A stretch of 39,347 nucleotides of DNA from DAOTUB01 sp034437455 (GTDB lineage: Bacteria > Chloroflexota > Anaerolineae > B4-G1), in assembly GCA_034437455.1 (NCBI GenBank), contig DAOTUB010000154.1:1-39347 (forward strand), in the 5' to 3' direction. Made by a program: the position numbers and the translations under genes. The notes beneath the pieces were generated by a model that did not search any database, was not told the DNA's origin, and worked only from the letters and a program-made list of their open reading frames with translations. This document shows, piece after piece, positions 1-7,714 of the stretch; within the stretch, counting starts at the first letter, position 1, and the number at the start of each line of letters is the position of its first letter.

Positions 1-1193
1 GCAGCAGCCGAACCGCCGAGACGGCGGAGAATAACCTGAGACGAAAGTTCAAATTCACCCAGCTCCAGGCGCAGGCGATCCTGTCGATGCAACTGCGGCG
101 GCTGGCCGCGCTGGAGCGCCGCAAGCTGGCCGACGAGGAGAAGGAACTCCAGGCCCGCATCAAGTATCTCAAGGGGTTGCTCCGCTCGCAGAAGCGCCGC
201 CTGGAAGTCGTGGTCGAGGAAACGAAGGCGATCAAGGAAACGTTCGCCACGCCCCGCCAGACGGTGATCCTGACCGACGAGAAGCCGAGCGATACCATCG
301 TGACCGAGGCCGAGCTGGCCATGCCCGAAGGGCCGCAGGTGATCGTCGTGACCAATCAGGGCGTGCAGCGCAACGAGGCGAAGGGCTTTAGCTACCGCGT
401 CAAATCGGGAGCGACCAGCCGGGCCGTCGAGGCTCATCGGATTCACCTGCGCACCGAGCCGGAGGATGAAGTGGTACTCGTCTCCGACCAGGGGCGAGCC
501 TGGTGGGGAGGCGTGGGCCGCCTGCCAAGATCGGCCAGCTTTGCGGATCTAGGATTGGACAAGGAAGAGCAGATCGTCGGCGTCGGCCTTTTGTCGGACG
601 AGCATTGCCTGGTGCTGGGGACGCTCCGGGGCAAGGTCAAGCGCACCAAGGTGGAGGACGTCAAGTCGACCGCCGAAGCCTCGTGGGCGACGGCGATCGG
701 CCTGACAGATGACGACGACCGGGTGCTGTTCGCCGGTACGGGGGATGACAAAGCCCAGGCGATGTTCTTTGGCACGAAATATGCAAATCGCTTCGTCACC
801 GGCGATGTCAATCCGCAGGTCTCTCCCTCGGCCAAGGGCGTGGCGGGGATCAAGGTGGGCAAAGGAAGCCGCCTGCTGAACGGAGCGGTGGTCGGCGACC
901 CCGCCCAGGAGCTGGGCGTGGTCGTGGTCAGCGAGACCGGTTTCGTCAAGCGAGTGCCGCTGGACGAGTTCGCGGTACAGGGCCGGGGCGGTCAGGGCTT
1001 GCTGTTGCTCAACCAGACAAAGACGACCGGGGCTGTGATTGCGGCGACGATAGGGCCGATGGATGGTTCAGTGGAATTGATCGCTGCCGATGGAAAGCGA
1101 CAACGGCTGGACGAAGCGCCGGTGACGAATCGCGCCAACCGGGGCGATCAGCTTGTCGAGCTAGAAGATGTCGTCGAGGTAGTTGTGTTGTAG
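1..1193 (+). CDS. gyrA: DNA gyrase / topoisomerase IV subunit A, C-terminal part (5' truncated)
   Basis: The reading frame is open from base 3 and the gene starts outside the window. The first visible residues are the end of the breakage-reunion domain: 'FTQLQAQAILSMQLRRL' followed by a charged coiled-coil segment, both diagnostic of type IIA topoisomerase A subunits. The rest is a beta-pinwheel C-terminal domain that wraps DNA, with repeated blades such as 'ETGFVKRVPLDEF' followed by 'GRGGQG'. The first blade reads 'KGFSYRVKSGATSR', so the usual GyrA box (QRRGGKG-like) is not in its usual first blade, and only the degenerate 'GRGGQG' appears in a late blade. That leaves GyrA versus ParC open; gyrA is the default call. 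A hairpin terminator follows at 1245-1275. Confidence 0.85.
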   Translation, partial: SSRTAETAENNLRRKFKFTQLQAQAILSMQLRRLAALERRKLADEEKELQARIKYLKGLLRSQKRRLEVVVEETKAIKETFATPRQTVILTDEKPSDTIVTEAELAMPEGPQVIVVTNQGVQRNEAKGFSYRVKSGATSRAVEAHRIHLRTEPEDEVVLVSDQGRAWWGGVGRLPRSASFADLGLDKEEQIVGVGLLSDEHCLVLGTLRGKVKRTKVEDVKSTAEASWATAIGLTDDDDRVLFAGTGDDKAQAMFFGTKYANRFVTGDVNPQVSPSAKGVAGIKVGKGSRLLNGAVVGDPAQELGVVVVSETGFVKRVPLDEFAVQGRGGQGLLLLNQTKTTGAVIAATIGPMDGSVELIAADGKRQRLDEAPVTNRANRGDQLVELEDVVEVVVL

Positions 1194-1244
1194 GAAACCT
1201 CTGTGTTGGTCCGCAACAAGTTACCGATTCGGATTTATTCTTTC

Positions 1245-1275
1245 AGCCCGGTATCTACCAAGTCGCCGGGCTTTT
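1245..1275 (+). terminator. Rho-independent terminator after the topoisomerase gene
   Basis: Stem AGCCCGG (1245-1251) pairs with CCGGGCT (1266-1272) across a 14-nt loop and runs into TTTT (1272-1275). It lies 52 bp past the topoisomerase stop codon, as expected for an intrinsic terminator, although the loop is long and the T-run short. Confidence 0.65.
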
Positions 1276-1299
1276 GCTTTCCGATCTCGCAACTCGTGG

Positions 1300-1305
1300 T
1301 ACAAT
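1300..1305 (+). promoter_or_regulatory. -10 box TACAAT close to the start at 1316
   Basis: TACAAT lies 10 nt before the ATG of the membrane-protein gene, which would give a 5' leader of only a few bases. No convincing -35 was found: TTGCTT at 1274 is 20 bp away, and TTTCCG at 1278 is at 16 bp but weak. Confidence 0.4.
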
Positions 1306-1315
1306 AAGCCCCACA

Positions 1316-2317
1316 ATGAACACAGAGACAAAAGAGAAAACACCTGCTCCCAAGGGAGTGATCGGCTGCCTGGCGGCCGGGTTCGAGATCCTGGGCCGGA
1401 ACCTGGGGCTTGCGGCCATCCCCGCGCTGCTCGACCTGTTCCTGTGGTTCGGGCCACGACTTTCGGTAGCACCGCTGGTACAAGGCTTTGTAGCCGTACT
1501 AAAAGCGCAGCCCCCACCCGACCCCGAAATGGCCAGCCAAGTGACACTGGCCACAGAATTGCTGGAACAGTTTGGCGAGCAGTTCAACCTGCTTTCGCTG
1601 CTCAGTTGGCTCCCGTTGCTGCACCCGCCCAGCCTGCTGGCCCGGCACACATTGGCCAAGGTCTCGCCGATAGGAGACGTGCGCGTCTTTTCGGTCGCCA
1701 GCCTCCTGGCATTGATACCCTGGTGGGGAACGCTCGTTCTCATCGGTCTGGTGTTGGGGTTTCTGTACCTCAACTACCTGGCCCAGCGCGTCCACGCCGA
1801 GCAAGCGCCTGTCGATCCAGAATCCACTCCAAATGAGGCCTTCCAGGAAGAGCAACTCGTCCCGATGAGCGCGAGCGTCGTGAGGCCCTTGCGCGTCTTT
1901 CTGTTCGAGGCGGGTCTGCTGGCGGTCGGGGCGGTGTTTATCTTTATGTGGATGCTGATGGTGGGCGCGACCACAGCGTTCTCCCAGATATTTGGTTTCC
2001 TGGTCTGGATGCTGGGCGTGGGATTGATAAGCTACGTGGCCCTGCACCTCATATTCGTCATCCCCAGCGTGCTGGTCGGCGGACGGGGGCTGCTGCAAGC
2101 GATCTGGGAGAGCGTCGTGTTGAGCCACAGCCAGTTTCCCGCGGTGATGGGGCTGGTGCTGCTCACGATGGTGATCTACGAAGGGCTGGGGTACGTCTGG
2201 TCGTTACCGCCCGGCGATTCGTGGTCGCTGCTGGTGGGCATTCTGGGCAACGCCGTCATCGCCACCGGGCTGACGGCGGCGATCTTTGTGTTTTATCAGG
2301 AACGGCTGGCAGATTAA
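1316..2317 (+). CDS. Multipass membrane protein of unknown function
   Basis: A 333-residue protein starting at ATG 1316 ('MNTETKEKTPAPKG'). A start at 1274 would fall inside the terminator/promoter region and adds an unlikely N-terminus. Hydrophobic segments are visible near residues 25-50 (reentrant or TM), 130-160, 190-240, 245-275 and 290-325, so about five or six membrane passes. No catalytic motif was recognised. The N-terminal layout (short polar tail, then 'GFEILGRNLGLAAIPALLD') recalls glycerophosphoryl-diester-type or DUF-type membrane proteins, but no family is claimed. lspA starts 2 bp after its stop, so the two are probably co-transcribed. Confidence 0.75.
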   Translation: MNTETKEKTPAPKGVIGCLAAGFEILGRNLGLAAIPALLDLFLWFGPRLSVAPLVQGFVAVLKAQPPPDPEMASQVTLATELLEQFGEQFNLLSLLSWLPLLHPPSLLARHTLAKVSPIGDVRVFSVASLLALIPWWGTLVLIGLVLGFLYLNYLAQRVHAEQAPVDPESTPNEAFQEEQLVPMSASVVRPLRVFLFEAGLLAVGAVFIFMWMLMVGATTAFSQIFGFLVWMLGVGLISYVALHLIFVIPSVLVGGRGLLQAIWESVVLSHSQFPAVMGLVLLTMVIYEGLGYVWSLPPGDSWSLLVGILGNAVIATGLTAAIFVFYQERLAD

Positions 2318-2319
2318 CC

Positions 2320-3075
2320 ATGTCAAAGTCTGTGGCGATTTCCAAGAGAGCAGCGCTCATCATCCTGGTCCTATGCTCGTGCGTCGGATGCGACCAGATC
2401 ACGAAAACTGTCGCCAGGAATCACCTGACCGTATCCCAACCGCTCCACTTGCTGAGCGGCGTATTTCGCTTCCAATACACGGAAAACACGGGAGCTTTTC
2501 TGGGCCTGGGGGCAAGATTGCCGGAACCGGTGCGCTTCTGGTTATTGATCGTTCTCGTGGGTGGGGTGCTCATCGGCATGTTGAGGTTCGTCTGGACCTC
2601 GCAAGAGATCAATTCGATGGGCGTACTTGGAGGAGCGCTGGTCGTCGGAGGGGGGATCGGCAATCTCATCGACCGGATATTCAACGCTGGAGCAGTGATC
2701 GATTTTATGGACATGGGAGTGGGCAATTTGCGGACCGGCATCGTCAACGTGGCAGATGTGGCGATCACGGTAGGAGTTGGGATACTGCTCGTCAGCACCC
2801 TGTTTTTTGACCAGTCAGAAGAAGAAAACGACCGAGCGCGTGTGATGGAGCGAGTGCGATACCAACTCTGCTCAGCAACAGACGAGGATTATGATTTTTT
2901 CTACCGCCTGCAAGTGGCCGCGATGAAAGAGTACGTCGCCCAGACGTATGGCTGGGACGATGCCGTGCAGGAAAGATATTTGCGCCGAAAATTTGACCAG
3001 CGCGAACACCAGATCATCGTCGTGGAAGGTCGAGACATCGGCGTGCTGGAGTCGACCAGATGGAAAATGAAGTAG
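2320..3075 (+). CDS. lspA: Lipoprotein signal peptidase II (LspA), in-frame with N-terminal part of an acetyltransferase
   Basis: Residues 1 to about 170 are a signal peptidase II, the membrane aspartyl protease that removes signal peptides from prolipoproteins. Visible signatures are 'CDQITK' (residues 24-29), 'ENTGAFLG' (55-62), 'GGGIGNLIDR' (110-119) with 'VIDF' (catalytic Asp128), and 'VNVADVAIT' (catalytic Asp146), among four hydrophobic segments. The frame does not stop where LspA proteins normally end (after 'DQSEEEND'). It continues through 'MERVRYQLCSATDEDYDFF' (from 2845), the start of a GNAT acetyltransferase, and terminates at 3075 because of a frameshift. Substrates are present nearby: several lipoproteins with lipoboxes occur in this window. 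Confidence 0.85.
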   Translation: MSKSVAISKRAALIILVLCSCVGCDQITKTVARNHLTVSQPLHLLSGVFRFQYTENTGAFLGLGARLPEPVRFWLLIVLVGGVLIGMLRFVWTSQEINSMGVLGGALVVGGGIGNLIDRIFNAGAVIDFMDMGVGNLRTGIVNVADVAITVGVGILLVSTLFFDQSEEENDRARVMERVRYQLCSATDEDYDFFYRLQVAAMKEYVAQTYGWDDAVQERYLRRKFDQREHQIIVVEGRDIGVLESTRWKMK

Positions 3076-3299
3076 CACTGGTGAACATCCAGATCATGCC
3101 AGCGTATCAGCGCCAGGGGGTGGGAACGACTGTGATTCGAGACATTCTTGCCAAAGCCAGCAGGAAAGGATTGCCCACCACACTGTGGGTGATGAAGGTG
3201 AACCCGGCGAGAGAGTTGTACGAACGGTTGGGTTTTGAGGTGGCGGAGGAAACCCCCACACACTACAGGATGGAGGCGGCGGATGGTCGTCACGAGTGA
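2845..3299 (+). pseudogene. GNAT-family N-acetyltransferase broken by a one-base frameshift
   Basis: The N-terminal half (2845-about 3050) reads in the lspA frame and the C-terminal half (about 3051-3299) in another frame. Joining 'GRDIGVLE' to 'VDQMENEVALVNIQI' restores a continuous GNAT protein. The acetyl-CoA loop 'YQRQGVGTTVIRDIL' and the C-terminal 'NPARELYERLGFEVAEE' are typical of the family. One missing base near 3049-3053 (GAGTCGAC instead of GAGGTCGAC) explains the break. A sequencing or assembly error is possible, as is a genuine recent mutation. The C-terminal piece has its own ATG at 3060, but a protein starting there would lack the N-terminal fold. Confidence 0.75.
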
Positions 3300-3699
3300 A
3301 TTGCATCTACAGACCAAGGGGCATTGCGACATGCAAAACATCACCCCTCAGGTCGCTGAGGCAGTCAAAAATTCGGGATTGCAGGCCGGTACCATCACCA
3401 TCTTTTGCCCCGGTTCGACCGGCAGTTTGACCACCATCGAGTTCGAGAGCGGCGCGCTGGCCGACCTCGAACAGGTGCTCGACGAGATCGCGCCGCCCGA
3501 CCGGGATTACCGCCACCACCTGCGCTGGAGGGACGATAACGGCCACTCCCACATCCGCGCCGCCCTGCTCGGCCCCTCGCTGACCGTGCCCTTTGTCGAG
3601 CGCCGCCTCACGCTGGGCACGTGGCAGCAGATCATATTTCTCGATTTCGACACCCGCCCCCGGTCGCGGCGGCTGGTGATCCAGATGATAGGAGAATAG
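3283..3699 (+). CDS. yjbQ: YjbQ/UPF0047 family protein (secondary thiamine-phosphate synthase type)
   Basis: A 138-residue single-domain protein matching the YjbQ (UPF0047) family in length. The N-terminus 'LHLQTKGHCDMQNIT' and the conserved core 'NGHSHIRAALLGPSLTVPF' (with the family His residues), then 'LGTWQQIIFLDFD', are characteristic. Weak thiamine-phosphate synthase activity has been reported for this family, but its physiological role is uncertain. The start at ATG 3283 overlaps the acetyltransferase stop by 17 bp and gives the family's normal N-terminus; an upstream start would add an unrelated Arg-rich segment. Confidence 0.85.
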   Translation: MVVTSELHLQTKGHCDMQNITPQVAEAVKNSGLQAGTITIFCPGSTGSLTTIEFESGALADLEQVLDEIAPPDRDYRHHLRWRDDNGHSHIRAALLGPSLTVPFVERRLTLGTWQQIIFLDFDTRPRSRRLVIQMIGE

Positions 3700-3703
3700 A
3701 GAA

Positions 3704-4399
3704 ATGCCCAACCGCAAGATGATAGAAGCGCTGGCCCAACGACGCCTCAAGATGCGCCCTAAAGCAAAACGCGCCTACCGCAGATACGGCCCGCAGACAC
3801 GCGAACTGATCCGTCAACTGGGCAGCCGCACCCAGGCCGAGCACGACCAGGCGTTCGACCGGTTGGCTCGCATGGTTGAGTTTATCGTGGACGATCTACT
3901 GGAAGCACTGGCCGATCCGACGCTGAGCCCCATCGCTGTCGACGAGGTCGTCTCTCTACTGGGGACCACCGGCGACGAACGAGCGCGGGAACCCGTGTGG
4001 CAATTTCTCCAGGCCAACCAGGACGATCCGGAGCGAGTCTCCACCGCGGCGATGTGTCTGGCCGGGCTGGGGGACGACCGCGCGCTGCCCTACCTGCGAA
4101 AAGGACTGGAGGCCGACGAAGAAGAACTGATCGCCAACAGTGCAGCCGCCATGATCATGGTGGGCCAGATGGAAGACCTTCCGCGCCTACGCCAGATACA
4201 TCGCCGCTACCGGGGTAACCGTGAAATTCGCTTGACGGTCGCCAACGCCGTGCTGACTATCGTGGGAGAGGCCGACCGGCACACCTTCAACCGAACGCTG
4301 GATGAGATTCAATCAAGTTTCGCCGACCGCGACCTCTGGGCAGACATCTGGGCCATCCTGGAAAGCGAGTTCGGCGGCAAGCACCACACAATACATTGA
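3704..4399 (+). CDS. HEAT-repeat protein
   Basis: A 231-residue soluble protein. From about residue 45 it consists of paired helices of the HEAT/PBS-lyase type, for example 'LLEALADPTLSPIAVDEVV', 'VSTAAMCLAGLGDDRALPY' and 'EELIANSAAAMIMVGQMED'. The N-terminal 40 residues are basic ('RRLKMRPKAKRAYRRYG'), suggesting contact with nucleic acid or an acidic partner (inference). It starts 4 bp after yjbQ, and its stop overlaps the possible TTG start of the next gene (ATTGAG), which suggests translational coupling. The binding partner is unknown. Confidence 0.7.
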   Translation: MPNRKMIEALAQRRLKMRPKAKRAYRRYGPQTRELIRQLGSRTQAEHDQAFDRLARMVEFIVDDLLEALADPTLSPIAVDEVVSLLGTTGDERAREPVWQFLQANQDDPERVSTAAMCLAGLGDDRALPYLRKGLEADEEELIANSAAAMIMVGQMEDLPRLRQIHRRYRGNREIRLTVANAVLTIVGEADRHTFNRTLDEIQSSFADRDLWADIWAILESEFGGKHHTIH

Positions 4400-5373
4400 G
4401 ACAAAGCGATCCCGGCCCACACGAGAATAGGGGCCAACCCCTCGACGTCGTCGCCATCGGCGAAGTTCTCTGGGACGTCGTGGGGACGGAAAAACACCTG
4501 GGCGGCGCGCCCTTCAACTTTGCCATCCACTGCCGCCACCTGGGCGCTCGCAGCGCGGTCGTCAGCCGCGTGGGCCAGGACGGACTGGGCGATGAAATTC
4601 TGAGCCGCGCGCGCGAACTGGGCGTGGACAAGAGCCTGATCCAGCGGGACGCAAGACACCCCACCGGGCAGGTGCAGGTGACGCTCCAGGCCGACGGACA
4701 ACCGACGTTTGAAATTCTCACGGAAGCGGCCTACGATTATATCGTCGCCGACCCGGCGGCGATGACGCGCATCCGCGCCGCCGACGCGATCTGCTTTGGT
4801 ACACTGGCGCAGCGACACCCCGCGGCCCGGCGATCCATCGCCGCGCTGTTGGGCGCCAACCCCCATGCACTTTTCATCTGCGATCTCAACCTGCGCCCGC
4901 CTCACTACACCGCCGAGGTCGTGCGCGATGCGCTGCGGCGATGCAACCTGCTGAAGCTGAACGACGACGAGTTGCGCGTGGTACAGGAGATGCTCGCTCG
5001 GGACGACCTGGACGAGGATGTTTTCCTGCTCCACCTGTTGGAAACCTACGAGATTGAGCTGGCCTGTGTGACGCTGGGCGCGCGCGGATGCATCCTGCGC
5101 ACGCGCCAGGAACGGATCGTCGCACCCGGCTACCCGTGCCAGGTGGTGGATACGGTCGGTTCGGGAGACGCCTTCACGGCGGCGCTAGTGCTCAAGTATA
5201 TGGCCGGCAACCCACTTGCCGAAGCAGCCGACTTTGCCAACCTGGTGGGCGCCTACGTCGCCACGCAGCACGGCGCGACGCCGCCCATCACGCCAGATGC
5301 GCTGGCAGATTTCGCCGCTCACTCACGACAGATCGATGGACGTCAGACAAACTTGCGTCTGGCGCGCCTTTGA
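4396..5373 (+). CDS. PfkB-family carbohydrate kinase (fructokinase-like)
   Basis: A ribokinase-fold sugar kinase of about 325 residues. N-terminal 'VVAIGEVLWDVV' and 'GGAPFNFAIHCRHLGA' form the sugar-binding side, and 'DTVGSGDAFTAALVL' near residue 252 is PfkB signature 2, holding the catalytic Asp and the anion hole. 'LKLNDDELRVVQEML' matches the family's N/KxxE region. The sugar cannot be fixed from sequence; fructose or a similar ketose is most likely. TTG at 4396 is the only usable start in this stretch and overlaps the preceding stop by four bases. Confidence 0.85.
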   Translation: MRQSDPGPHENRGQPLDVVAIGEVLWDVVGTEKHLGGAPFNFAIHCRHLGARSAVVSRVGQDGLGDEILSRARELGVDKSLIQRDARHPTGQVQVTLQADGQPTFEILTEAAYDYIVADPAAMTRIRAADAICFGTLAQRHPAARRSIAALLGANPHALFICDLNLRPPHYTAEVVRDALRRCNLLKLNDDELRVVQEMLARDDLDEDVFLLHLLETYEIELACVTLGARGCILRTRQERIVAPGYPCQVVDTVGSGDAFTAALVLKYMAGNPLAEAADFANLVGAYVATQHGATPPITPDALADFAAHSRQIDGRQTNLRLARL

Positions 5374-5380
5374 GTATAAT
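5353..5380 (+). promoter_or_regulatory. Promoter TTGCGT-16-TATAAT for the DUF2085 gene
   Basis: -35 TTGCGT (5353-5358) and a consensus -10 TATAAT (5375-5380). Transcription would begin about 7 nt downstream, at or next to the ATG at 5388, so the mRNA is probably leaderless. The promoter lies over the 3' end of the sugar-kinase gene. Confidence 0.7.
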
Positions 5381-5387
5381 CATCATC

Positions 5388-6233
5388 ATGAAAGATATGA
5401 ATACATTCCCCCCCCCATCAACCGACGAACCTCGCGGGCCAGCCTTCCCGCTACCGCGATTCATCATCGCGCTGGCGGCGTTGACGTTCGTGAGCTTTCT
5501 CATCGTCACGCCAGACGGCCTGCTGGCCAAGGCGGACATTGTTGGCTCCGCCGTGTGTGGCCGCCTGCCCACGCACTCTTTTGCCATTGCCGGACGCCAG
5601 CTCCCGCTCTGCGCCCGCTGCACAGGCACTTTTATCGGTGCTCTAGTTGGGTTCTTTGGACAGGCCGTGGTGCTGCGCCGCCGTCGCGCCGCCGAGTTTC
5701 CCCCGCCCCGGATCCTCGTCATCCTCGGCAGCTTTACGCTGCTGTGGGCAGCAGATGGCGTGAACTCGTACATCACCCTCTTTCCCAACCTCCCCCACCT
5801 CTATGAACCTCAGAACTGGCTGCGGTTGACCACCGGCGCGCTAAACGGGTTGATGATGAGCGCACTCGTCTACCCGCTCTTTAACTTTACGCTGTGGCAA
5901 AACACGGTCCCTGAGCGCACCATCCGTAACCTGCGCGACCTGCTCGTGCTACTGCTGCTCGAAGCTGGCCTGATCGGCCTGACGCTCACCCAGGAGCCTT
6001 TCCTACTCTACCCGCTGGCGCTGCTGAGCGCGTTGGGCGTGTTGACCCTACTCACATGCATCAACAGCATGCTGGTGGTGATGATCGTGCGGCGAGAGAA
6101 CGTGGTGGATACCTGGCGCGAGGCCCTCATCCCCTTGCTGGTCGGCTTTACGATCAGTCTGATCATGATTGGTGCGATCAATGCCGTGAGATATATGCTT
6201 ACCGGCACATTATCGGGTATCCCATCGCTATAA
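5388..6233 (+). CDS. DUF2085 family membrane protein
   Basis: A 281-residue polytopic membrane protein with the DUF2085 signature: 'VCGRLPTHSF' followed by 'LPLCARCTGTFIG' (about residues 55-85), giving three conserved Cys (one in VCGR, two in CARC) plus His, which look like a metal site near the membrane surface. Hydrophobic segments flank it (about residues 27-46, 82-100, 112-130, 155-175, 190-245, 255-275). The biochemical function of the family is not known. The start at 5388 is chosen because the consensus -10 box places the transcript start there; an in-frame ATG at 5397 is an alternative. Confidence 0.8.
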   Translation: MKDMNTFPPPSTDEPRGPAFPLPRFIIALAALTFVSFLIVTPDGLLAKADIVGSAVCGRLPTHSFAIAGRQLPLCARCTGTFIGALVGFFGQAVVLRRRRAAEFPPPRILVILGSFTLLWAADGVNSYITLFPNLPHLYEPQNWLRLTTGALNGLMMSALVYPLFNFTLWQNTVPERTIRNLRDLLVLLLLEAGLIGLTLTQEPFLLYPLALLSALGVLTLLTCINSMLVVMIVRRENVVDTWREALIPLLVGFTISLIMIGAINAVRYMLTGTLSGIPSL

Positions 6234-6236
6234 CAG

Positions 6237-6265
6237 TTGCCTCGCGCGCGCACATGGGCTATAAT
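6237..6265 (+). promoter_or_regulatory. Promoter TTGCCT-17-TATAAT for the DUF4013 gene
   Basis: TTGCCT (6237-6242) and TATAAT (6260-6265) with the ideal 17-bp spacer. The predicted leader is about 40 nt and includes a strong ribosome-binding site AAGGAGGG before ATG 6311. Confidence 0.75.
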
Positions 6266-6310
6266 GGGGTTCAATAAACACTCGGTTTCTATAGAGACAA
6301 GGAGGGAGAG

Positions 6311-7030
6311 ATGGACATCGGTAAAGCATTTGGTTTCGTGTTCGAAGACGAAGAGTGGGTCAGCAAACTCCTGCTGGGAACGGTGATCATGCTGATCCCC
6401 ATCCTGGGCTGGTTCGCGCTGATGGGATACGCCGTTGAGCTCCTCCGCAGGGTCAAAGCGGGCGACCCGCGCCCCCTGCCCGCCTGGGACGATATAGGAC
6501 GCTACTTTGTGGACGGGCTGATGTTCTGGGTCGCCACCCTGATTTACTCGATCCCGCTCCTGATCGTCATCTGCCCCATCGCGCTCGTCTGGATCCTGCC
6601 GGCGGCCGCCGGCGATAGCGAGGACCTGATGACGATCCTGGCCGGCGTGTCGGGGATCGTGACGATAGGGCTGGGCTGCCTGGCGACCCTGTACGGGATC
6701 CTGCTGGCGCTCCTGACGCCCGTGTTGCAGATCCGCTACGCAGAGCGCGGCGAGATCGCGGATTGTCTACGTTTTGGCGAGATCTTTGGCTTCCTGTTTG
6801 CCAACATCGGGCCGATCATCATCAGCCAGATATTGATCTGGGCGGCGGGCATGATCATCGGGATCGTGGTGAGCGTGGCGGTTAGCATCCTGAGCATCAT
6901 CCCCATCTGCGGGTGGATCCTGGCCGCCGTGATCGGCCTGCTGATGCTGCCCGTCGGCGCCTGGTTGACCGTTTTCTCCAGCCACCTGTACGGCCAGATC
7001 GGTCGCCAGGCCGACCTTTCCGTAGTTTGA
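6311..7030 (+). CDS. DUF4013 family membrane protein
   Basis: A 239-residue membrane protein. The N-terminal 'FEDEEWVSKLLLG' followed by 'GYAVELLRRVKAGDPRPLP' and 'W(D)DIGRYFVDG' is the DUF4013 signature. Long hydrophobic stretches occur around residues 20-42, 70-105, 110-140, 160-210 and 212-230. The function of the family is unknown. The gene has its own promoter and a strong ribosome-binding site. Confidence 0.8.
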   Translation: MDIGKAFGFVFEDEEWVSKLLLGTVIMLIPILGWFALMGYAVELLRRVKAGDPRPLPAWDDIGRYFVDGLMFWVATLIYSIPLLIVICPIALVWILPAAAGDSEDLMTILAGVSGIVTIGLGCLATLYGILLALLTPVLQIRYAERGEIADCLRFGEIFGFLFANIGPIIISQILIWAAGMIIGIVVSVAVSILSIIPICGWILAAVIGLLMLPVGAWLTVFSSHLYGQIGRQADLSVV

Positions 7031-7047
7031 GAAGCCATTGGGAGGAC

Positions 7048-7105
7048 CGTAGTAACGACTTTAGTCGTTATGAGCTTGTGATGGACGACTAAAGTCGTCA
7101 CTACG
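7048..7105. repeat. Inverted repeat CGTAGTRACGACTTTAGTCGT
   Basis: Arm 7048-7070 and arm 7085-7105 are near-perfect reverse complements, and each is itself internally palindromic (ACGACTTTAGTCGT). The pair folds into a long hairpin with a loop of about 14 nt between the DUF4013 and DUF4126 genes. A shorter relative (AAAGTCGCTACTACGACT) lies at 10214-10231, which suggests a dispersed family. There is no T-run, so it is not a classic terminator. Confidence 0.7.
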
Positions 7106-7131
7106 ACGATTGCTTTGAGGGGATACCGAAA

Positions 7132-7695
7132 ATGACCGTGCAAGCCTTCCTGAGCCTGGCGACGGCCTTTGGCCTTTCGACGGCGGCGGGGCTAAACGCC
7201 TACATCCCGCTCCTCGTCGTCGCGCTCCTGGCGCGGCTCACGTCGCTGGTCACGCTCAACGAGCCTTACGACGCGATGAGCAGTTGGTGGATCATCAGCG
7301 TTCTGGCGGTGCTACTGCTCGTCGAGGTGCTGGTGGACAAGGTCCCCCTCGCCGACACGATCAACGACGTCATCCAGACCGTCGTCCGGCCGGCGGCCGG
7401 AGCGATCCTCTTTGCCGCCACCACGAACGTCATCGGTCTCCACCCCATCCTGGCCGCCATCTGCGGGGTGATCCTGGCAGGAGGCATCCACGTCGTCAAG
7501 GCCGGGGGACGACCGGTGGTGTCGGCCACCACGGCGGGGGTGGGCAACCCGATCGTGAGCACCATCGAGGACGTCGTCTCATTTGTGATGTCGGTGCTGG
7601 CCATCGTGGTTCCCTACCTGCTGCTCGCTCTGTTCGCCATCGCGCTGGCGCTGTTCATCTGGTGGTACGTGCGGCGACGCCAGCGCATGGTATAG
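7132..7695 (+). CDS. DUF4126 family membrane protein
   Basis: A 187-residue membrane protein with the DUF4126 layout: 'LSTAAGLNAYIPLLVVALL' at residues 15-33, 'EVLVDKVPLADTINDVIQT' at about 65-83, 'RPAAGAILFAA', and 'HVVKAGGRPVVSATTAGVGNP' near 122-142. The C-terminus is a long hydrophobic helix ending in basic residues 'WWYVRRRQR'. Molecular function is unknown. A GAGGGG ribosome-binding site precedes ATG 7132. Confidence 0.8.
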   Translation: MTVQAFLSLATAFGLSTAAGLNAYIPLLVVALLARLTSLVTLNEPYDAMSSWWIISVLAVLLLVEVLVDKVPLADTINDVIQTVVRPAAGAILFAATTNVIGLHPILAAICGVILAGGIHVVKAGGRPVVSATTAGVGNPIVSTIEDVVSFVMSVLAIVVPYLLLALFAIALALFIWWYVRRRQRMV

Positions 7696-7714
7696 CCATC
7701 GCAGGAAAAACGTC

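Noticed and set aside
443..949. 168-codon minus-strand open frame inside the topoisomerase gene
   Set aside because: Antisense shadow of a high-GC gene with clear topoisomerase motifs; no start signal or recognisable domain.
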